A stretch of 64,000 nt of DNA from Granulicella sp. L60 (GTDB taxonomy: Bacteria > Acidobacteriota > Terriglobia > Terriglobales > Acidobacteriaceae), in contig NZ_LMUR01000022.1 in NCBI RefSeq assembly GCF_009765825.1, positions 255,235 through 319,234 on the forward strand, written 5' to 3'. Below the pieces are notes generated by a model. The model was given only the letters and a program-made list of their open reading frames with translations. It ran no database searches and was not told the DNA's origin. Shown here in pieces: positions 58,888 to 64,000 of the stretch (positions are counted from its first letter, which is position 1; each line of letters begins with the position of its first letter). The position numbers and the translations under genes were made by a program.

Positions 58888-61800
58888 ATGATTCTAACTT
58901 CAAACAAATATGGGATATCTTCTGAGATGAACTGTGGCGGGAGTCTTCCGCCGCGCTTCGCCCATGCGCCGCAGAGTGCTGGTACCGTTGCAAGCAGGAC
59001 GAGTCGCCGTCCTCTGCTGTTCAGCCTGGTTGTCGTGATGCTGTTGCTTGGAGGCGGCTTTCTAAGAGCGCAGCAGATCACCGGTGCAATCGCAGGCACG
59101 GTCGCGGATCCGCTGGGCGCGGTGGTGCCGAGTGCTTCGATCGTGGCCACCAATACCGAGACCGGATTTGTGCGGACGGCCACAAGCGACAGTACAGGCG
59201 CGTACGCCATCCAGTATCTGCCGATCGGCAACTACACTGTGGCTGTGACGGCGCCGGGCTTCAAGAAATTTATCCAAGAGAACCTGATCATCGCCGTCGA
59301 TGTGACCCAGCCGTTGAACGTTACACTCGGCGTGGGCATGACCAGCGAGACGGTCACGGTTACGGACACGCCGCCGTTGATCAATACGACGACCGAGACC
59401 CTTGGGCGAACGGTCACTCCGGACGAGATCAACAAGCTGCCGCTGGTGAACCGGAACGCCTACCAGGAGCTCTCTCTGATTCCGGGCGTGCAGTCGAACA
59501 GCTCCAGCATGCAGACGAACTCCGGTGGCAGTCCGAACTTTGTGCTCGGCGTGCCTTCGACGCAGGTGATTATCAACGGCGGGGTTGACGGCGGCGTTCC
59601 GATGGTCAGCTTTTACCTGGACGGCGGCGTCAACATGACGGGGCTTCGCAACTATGGAAATGCGTTGCCTAATCCGGATGCTCTCGAAGAGTTCCGGGTG
59701 GAGACCAGCAACTACTCGGCGCAGTATGGAAAGATGTCCGGTGCGGTGGTGACGGCGGTGACCAAGTCGGGCACGAACCAGTTTCATGGTTCTGCTTTCG
59801 AGTTTGTTCGCAATACGGATTTGAACGCACAGTCGTGGGGTTCCACGATCAACCTGCCGTATCATCGCAACCAGTTCGGCGGCGTAATCGGTGGGCCGAT
59901 CAAGCGGGATAAGGCGTTCTTCTTGTTCAGCTACGCGGGGCTTCGTCAGACGGTGGGCCAGCTGCTCAACGGCGCGGTGGTGCCGACGGCTTTGGAGCGT
60001 GTTGGCGACTTCACGCAATCCGCAGTGAAGCCGAACTTCCCAGGCACGACGACTCCGATTAGCGGAACGAATACATCGGTTAATTGCCAAGGGGTAACGG
60101 TAGGCTGCATTCCTGCTGCGCTGCTGGACCCCACTGCGGCAAACATTCTGAAGACTTACGTTCCGCAGCCTAACGCGGCCGGTAACAACTGGGTCGGCAA
60201 CTACACGACGCCGACCACCCAGGACGAGTATCTGGGCAAGTACGATCAGGCGATTGGGGACCACGACCATATTCAGGCCAGCTACTTCACTCTGAAGTCT
60301 GTCAGCGGCGCATTCGGAGGCGCGAGTTCGAGCGCCAACATTCCGTTCTCGGTGAACCAATCGAATGCTCGGCAGCAGGACTTCAATATCAGCGATGTGC
60401 ATACGTTCAACGGGAGCAAGGCGAATCAGGTCTGGTTTACGGTGACACGTGTGGCTGGCGGCCGCGTGAACCTGCCGGCTACGTCGCTCGGCGATCTTGG
60501 ATCGAGCTTCACCATCCAGGGACCGAAGGCGTTGCCGTGGCTTGAGGTCTCCGGATACTTCAACGCTGGAGGCGCGCTGGCCGGGCCGGTCAGCACCACC
60601 AATTTTTATGGGCTGCGCGACGTCTTCAGCATGACGCTGGGCAGGCACACGCTGAACTTCGGCGGAGAGGCTTCTCTGGAGAAAGACGCTATTGTCGGCA
60701 ATCTCTACAACTTCGGCATCTTCACCTTCGCCACCTCCGCGCCGACGACGACCAAGAATGCATTGGCCGATTTCGTCACCGGACAGGTGAACACGATGGA
60801 ACAGGACGTTCCATACCACGGGCTGATGAACTACTTCTACTTTGCGGGATTCGTGCAGGACGGTTGGAAGATCTCGCCCCGGCTCACGGCCAATCTTGGG
60901 CTGCGGTACGACGTGCAGGAGTCTCCGGTGGAGTCGTCTAACCTTACCGACGGCTTTGTTCCGGGGCAGCAGTCCACGGTGGTGCCGAGTGCGCCGAAGG
61001 GTGTAGTGTACCCGGGCGATAAGGGAATCCCGCGGGGCATTGCCGGGAACCAGTTAGCTCACGTCTCTCCACGCGTTGGCCTGGTCTTCGATCCGTTCGG
61101 CGATGGCAAGACGGCGCTGCGCGCTGGAGCCGGTATCTTTTACGGAAGTACGTCGGCGAACGAATGGAACCAGCCGGCGAATGCGCAACCCTTCGCCGTC
61201 CGGCAGACGTTCAGCTCGATTACCTCGTTGACGAACGTCTACGGGAATCCGGCTTCGTTTCCGAATGGAGATCCATTTCCCTACACGTACAACCCGGCGA
61301 ATCCGCGGTTCCTTCCGGCGGCGTCGGTGGAGGCGATCGATCCAAACTACAAGTGGCCTGTGTCCTATCAGTTCAACGTGGCGGTGGAGCAGCAGATGCC
61401 CGGCGGCGTGAGCCTGCAGACGGCGTACGTGGCTAACTTTGTACGTCACGTGCCGTTTGGAATCGATGGAAATAATCCTGTATGGGCAGCGGGCGCGAAT
61501 ACGGGCCAGGCGAGCATCAATGCCCGGCGTCCGTACGATCCTGGCGTGCTTGGCCAGGTGATCCTGATCACGTCCGGCCAGACTGCCAACTACAACTCGC
61601 TGCAGGTCTCGGCGCACAAACAGTTGACGCACACCCTTCTGCTGAACGGCTTTTACGTCTGGAGCAAGTCGATGTGGAGCGCGAACTCGAGCGCAATCGG
61701 TTTGGGAACAGCGCAGAACTTCAGCGATCTTGCGGAGGAACGAGGCCCTTCGGACAACGATCGCAGGAACGTGTCCAACATCTCCGGCATCTGGAGCCTG

Positions 61801-62325
61801 GACTACTACCATGGAGAGAACGGCTGGAAGAAGCAGTTGGCGAACGGCTGGAAGCTCTCGGCGATCGGCTTCTTTCAGAGCGGCACGCCGTTCACCATCA
61901 CGACGGGATCGGATAACAATGACGACTCCTACAACAACGATCGTCCTAACCTTGTGCCCGGCGTCAACCCGTTCCTGAGTGCGCACAGATCGCGCTCTGT
62001 GTCCGCCTTAGCCTGGTTCAATAAAGCGGCCTTTACACCGAATGGTGCAGGTAAGCCGGGCGGTATCGGACCAGGGGGCGCGGACGGCAACACGCCACGC
62101 GACTTTCTTCGTGCGCCTGGGTATCGGGACATCGATGTGAGCCTGCAGCGCGACTTTCAGATCCGGGAGAGGCTGGGCTTTCAGCTCAAGGTCGATTCGA
62201 CCAATGTGTTCAATATGGTCAGCCTGAACGCTCCAACCGCAACTCTTTCTTCGGCAAACGACGGGAAGATCACCGGCGCCGCTCCGAATCGGATTATTCA
62301 ACTGGGAGGGCGATTCACGTTCTAA
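58888..62325 (+). CDS. Oar-type TonB-dependent receptor, second copy
   Basis: 1145 residues from ATG 58888 or about 1132 from ATG 58927; neither has a clear ribosome site. Internal signal sequence (RRPLLFSLVVVMLLLGGGFLRAQ, about 42-62), then CarboxypepD_reg domain (about 64-150, GTVADPLGAVVPSASIVATN), plug domain (about 165-300, GRTVTPDEINKLPLVNRNAYQELSLIPGV), and a long barrel ending GGRFTF. As with the receptor near 8.4-12.0 kb, a large polymeric ligand is inferred. It differs from that one in sequence and is not a recent duplicate. Confidence 0.9.
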   Translation: MILTSNKYGISSEMNCGGSLPPRFAHAPQSAGTVASRTSRRPLLFSLVVVMLLLGGGFLRAQQITGAIAGTVADPLGAVVPSASIVATNTETGFVRTATSDSTGAYAIQYLPIGNYTVAVTAPGFKKFIQENLIIAVDVTQPLNVTLGVGMTSETVTVTDTPPLINTTTETLGRTVTPDEINKLPLVNRNAYQELSLIPGVQSNSSSMQTNSGGSPNFVLGVPSTQVIINGGVDGGVPMVSFYLDGGVNMTGLRNYGNALPNPDALEEFRVETSNYSAQYGKMSGAVVTAVTKSGTNQFHGSAFEFVRNTDLNAQSWGSTINLPYHRNQFGGVIGGPIKRDKAFFLFSYAGLRQTVGQLLNGAVVPTALERVGDFTQSAVKPNFPGTTTPISGTNTSVNCQGVTVGCIPAALLDPTAANILKTYVPQPNAAGNNWVGNYTTPTTQDEYLGKYDQAIGDHDHIQASYFTLKSVSGAFGGASSSANIPFSVNQSNARQQDFNISDVHTFNGSKANQVWFTVTRVAGGRVNLPATSLGDLGSSFTIQGPKALPWLEVSGYFNAGGALAGPVSTTNFYGLRDVFSMTLGRHTLNFGGEASLEKDAIVGNLYNFGIFTFATSAPTTTKNALADFVTGQVNTMEQDVPYHGLMNYFYFAGFVQDGWKISPRLTANLGLRYDVQESPVESSNLTDGFVPGQQSTVVPSAPKGVVYPGDKGIPRGIAGNQLAHVSPRVGLVFDPFGDGKTALRAGAGIFYGSTSANEWNQPANAQPFAVRQTFSSITSLTNVYGNPASFPNGDPFPYTYNPANPRFLPAASVEAIDPNYKWPVSYQFNVAVEQQMPGGVSLQTAYVANFVRHVPFGIDGNNPVWAAGANTGQASINARRPYDPGVLGQVILITSGQTANYNSLQVSAHKQLTHTLLLNGFYVWSKSMWSANSSAIGLGTAQNFSDLAEERGPSDNDRRNVSNISGIWSLDYYHGENGWKKQLANGWKLSAIGFFQSGTPFTITTGSDNNDDSYNNDRPNLVPGVNPFLSAHRSRSVSALAWFNKAAFTPNGAGKPGGIGPGGADGNTPRDFLRAPGYRDIDVSLQRDFQIRERLGFQLKVDSTNVFNMVSLNAPTATLSSANDGKITGAAPNRIIQLGGRFTF

Positions 62326-62365
62326 CGCTGGACGTTCGCACGCTCTATTATCTTTGCGGCTGACA

Positions 62366-62407
62366 CGCCCGTTGGTTGGGATCATCATTGATCCCGACCA
62401 ACGGGCG
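62366..62407. repeat. Hairpin related to the palindromic element family
   Basis: CGCCCGTTGGTTGGGATCA - TCAT - TGATCCCGACCAACGGGCG: 19-bp arms with one mismatch. Its CCCGTTGG...CCGACCAACGGG matches the apical hairpin of copy 2, so it may be a minimal relative. It lies between convergent genes and may terminate both. Confidence 0.75.
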
Positions 62408-62414
62408 ACATCGT

Positions 62415-63473
62415 TTAGGCGGTGGGTGGTGGGAGCTGTGCGCTGGGGGTGGAGTGGGAGATCTCGAGTTCTTCGGGGGTCATGTCGACGGCGACGTCGG
62501 CGAAGAGAGGCGTGCTGAGGTAGCGCTCGCCGGTGTCGGGCAGCATGCAGAGGATGGTGGAACCTTTGGGGGCTTCTGCGGCGACGCGGAGGGCTCCGGC
62601 GAAGGTGGCTCCTGAGCTGATGCCGACGAAGATGCCTTCCTTGGTGGCGAGTTCGCGGCTCCAGCGCATGGCTTCTGGATTTTCGATGCGCAGGATCTGG
62701 TGGATGCGGTGGGCGTCTACGGCGTCCTGGGCGAGCTTGGGGATGAAGTCGGGGCTCCAACCCTGCTGGGGGTGCGGCGTCCACGAGGGATGGCTGGCGG
62801 AGGGTGAACCGTCGGGGTTGTGAGGCTGTTCGAGCCCGCTCGAGACCATGGGTGCGGCGTCAGGTTCGCAGAGGATGATTTTTGTCTCGGGACGCTTTTC
62901 GGCGAGGACGCGCGAGACGCCTTTGAGGGTGCCGCCGGTGCCGAAGCCGGTGACGAAGTAGTCGAGGCGGTCGCCTTCGAAGTCGCGGAGGATCTCCTGC
63001 GCGGTGGTGCGGGAGTGCATGTCGGCGTTGGCCTCGTTGGAGAACTGCCGTGGGAGGAACCAGCCGTTTTTCTCGGCGAGCTCCTCGGCTTTTTTGACCA
63101 TGCCGGTGCCGCGCACGGGGCCGGGGGTGAGGATGACCTTGGCGCCAAGGAAGCGCATGAGTTTGCGGCGCTCGATGCTGAAGGTCTCGGCCATGACGAT
63201 GACGAGGGGATAGCCCTTTTGCGCGCAGACCATGGCGAGGCCGATGCCGGTGTTGCCGCTGGTGGCTTCGATGACGGTCTGACCGGGCTTGAGGGTGCCA
63301 CGCTTTTCGGCGTCTTCGATGATGCCGAGGGCGAGGCGGTCTTTGACGGAGCCGAGGGGGTTGAAGGCTTCGATCTTGACGAAGAGATTGACGTCGGCCG
63401 GGGCGAGCTTGTTGATGCGGACGACGGGGGTGTTGCCGATGGTCTCGAGGATGTTGGCGAACTGGCGTTTCAT
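62415..63473 (-). CDS. cysK: Cysteine synthase A
   Basis: 352 residues, longer than the usual 310-325. PLP-binding K44 (LGSVKDRLA), TSGNTGIGLA at 71-80, the Gly-rich phosphate loop TGFGTGGTLKG and C-terminal GISSGATFAGA. Makes cysteine from O-acetylserine and sulfide in the cytoplasm. The extra length lies mainly between PDAAPMVSSG and PDFIPKLAQDAVD (a Pro/Ser/His-rich insert), where others have HKIQGIGAGFIP, plus a short Pro-rich tail. A cystathionine beta-synthase-like role is less likely. Confidence 0.92.
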   Translation of the reverse strand: MKRQFANILETIGNTPVVRINKLAPADVNLFVKIEAFNPLGSVKDRLALGIIEDAEKRGTLKPGQTVIEATSGNTGIGLAMVCAQKGYPLVIVMAETFSIERRKLMRFLGAKVILTPGPVRGTGMVKKAEELAEKNGWFLPRQFSNEANADMHSRTTAQEILRDFEGDRLDYFVTGFGTGGTLKGVSRVLAEKRPETKIILCEPDAAPMVSSGLEQPHNPDGSPSASHPSWTPHPQQGWSPDFIPKLAQDAVDAHRIHQILRIENPEAMRWSRELATKEGIFVGISSGATFAGALRVAAEAPKGSTILCMLPDTGERYLSTPLFADVAVDMTPEELEISHSTPSAQLPPPTA

Positions 63474-63538
63474 GCGTTGCTCCTTTTTATTAGGCCGGGC
63501 TGCGGGATGGACGGTTGCGTGGGGCCTGAGCGGCGCGG

Positions 63539-64000
63539 CTATTTTTTCTTCAGCAGAATGTCGGCGTTAAAGCTGTCGGGCGGCACGTCGACGTCGTACT
63601 CGATCTTGGTCAGAAACGTCTGGCTGATCATATCGCCGTTATGGTATCGCGTGATGTTGTACGCGGTGGGAAGGCCCTGGACGGTGTGGTAGTCCTCGTA
63701 CTCTTCGGCGTCTTCGTCGTAGTCCTTGAAGGTCTCGTTGCGCCACTTGAAGCTGCGGCGAAGGGGGAGGTGGGTGTTGACGTCGAGATCGATGGTGACG
63801 GCGTCGTTCTCGGCGCTGAGGACGGTGACCTTGTCGGCTAGGCGGCGCTCGACCATCTCTTTGCCTTCAGAGAGGACGACGACGTCGGGAGCCTTGAGCC
63901 AGACGGCGATGACGGCTTCGATGGAGTGGTCGCGGCGGCGGTAGAAGTCTTCGACCTGCTCCTTGGGAAGCGAGTTCTTGCCCTTGAAGGTGATCTCGTA
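63539..64000 (-). CDS. Partial gene, secreted-type hypothetical protein (5' end beyond window)
   Basis: The frame is open to the window edge, so the 154 codons seen are the C-terminal part. The portion near the edge reads ...KGKNSLPKEQVEDFYRRRD; a Met at 63856 is therefore internal. Beta-rich, charged sequence with LPLRRSFKWRNETFKDYDED and GLPTAYNITRYHNGDM resembles the C-terminal sheet of LolA-fold/outer-membrane lipoprotein-sorting-like acidobacterial proteins, but this is only a resemblance. Confidence 0.65.
   Translation of the reverse strand, partial: YEITFKGKNSLPKEQVEDFYRRRDHSIEAVIAVWLKAPDVVVLSEGKEMVERRLADKVTVLSAENDAVTIDLDVNTHLPLRRSFKWRNETFKDYDEDAEEYEDYHTVQGLPTAYNITRYHNGDMISQTFLTKIEYDVDVPPDSFNADILLKKK

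Overview
The window looks like a chromosomal segment of a soil member of Acidobacteriota, probably Acidobacteriaceae (Granulicella, Terriglobus or Edaphobacter type). The clues are GC-rich DNA, two very long Oar/CarboxypepD_reg-type TonB-dependent receptors, many secreted proteins with Ala/Gln-rich signal peptides, secreted Gfo/Idh/MocA oxidoreductases, DUF6249, DUF4386, YceH and CsbD proteins, and a Tes-like radical SAM protein. There is no rRNA, tRNA, CRISPR array, prophage or complete insertion sequence. The genus is inference.

Layout. 1-5 kb: small secreted, lipoprotein and stress-type proteins, then a REP-associated tyrosine transposase beside REP-like palindromes and an AT-rich patch with two orphan ORFs. 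5-8 kb: gyrA. 8-16 kb: a large Oar-type receptor, then an iron locus (STN-type siderophore receptor plus PiuC/YbiX dioxygenase). 16-27 kb: a GT39/PMT-type membrane protein with TPR tail, a coiled-coil envelope protein, a secreted GH2 glycosidase, an orphan histidine kinase with about six PAS domains, YceH, a DUF882 peptidase and a HEAT-like protein. 27-32 kb: the Tes-like radical SAM enzyme and two paralogous secreted proteins. 32-39 kb: RlpA, a secreted TldE/TldD pair, an ECF sigma factor with an anti-sigma-like partner, a divergent DUF6249 protein, and an M48 protease. 39-50 kb: a HIT protein, a disordered Arg/Gly-rich protein with a degenerate receiver domain, a probable 6S-like RNA, two tandem Skp/OmpH genes, lepA, mltD, a histone H1-like protein and a periplasmic peroxiredoxin. 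50-64 kb: lpxI, two secreted oxidoreductases flanking a zincin, DinB and SnoaL-like proteins, the fabZ-lpxA operon, a DUF4386 protein, a second Oar-type receptor, cysK and a partial gene.

A large share of the genes serve the envelope: lipid A (fabZ, lpxA, lpxI), outer-membrane protein chaperones, peptidoglycan enzymes (rlpA, mltD, DUF882), outer-membrane receptors, and possibly membrane-spanning lipids (Tes-like protein).

The strongest unusual signals are: (1) two mirror-image ECF-type promoters, GAAACTT-15-GTCTAA, on opposite strands between the ECF sigma gene and the DUF6249 gene; (2) a family of roughly 180-195 bp nested palindromes at about 33.1 and 51.2 kb with a minimal hairpin relative at 62.4 kb; (3) a signal-peptide-bearing TldD/TldE pair with active and inactive partners, lying behind the sigma/anti-sigma pair; (4) the Tes-like radical SAM protein; and (5) a promoter-to-terminator structured RNA with 6S-like topology.
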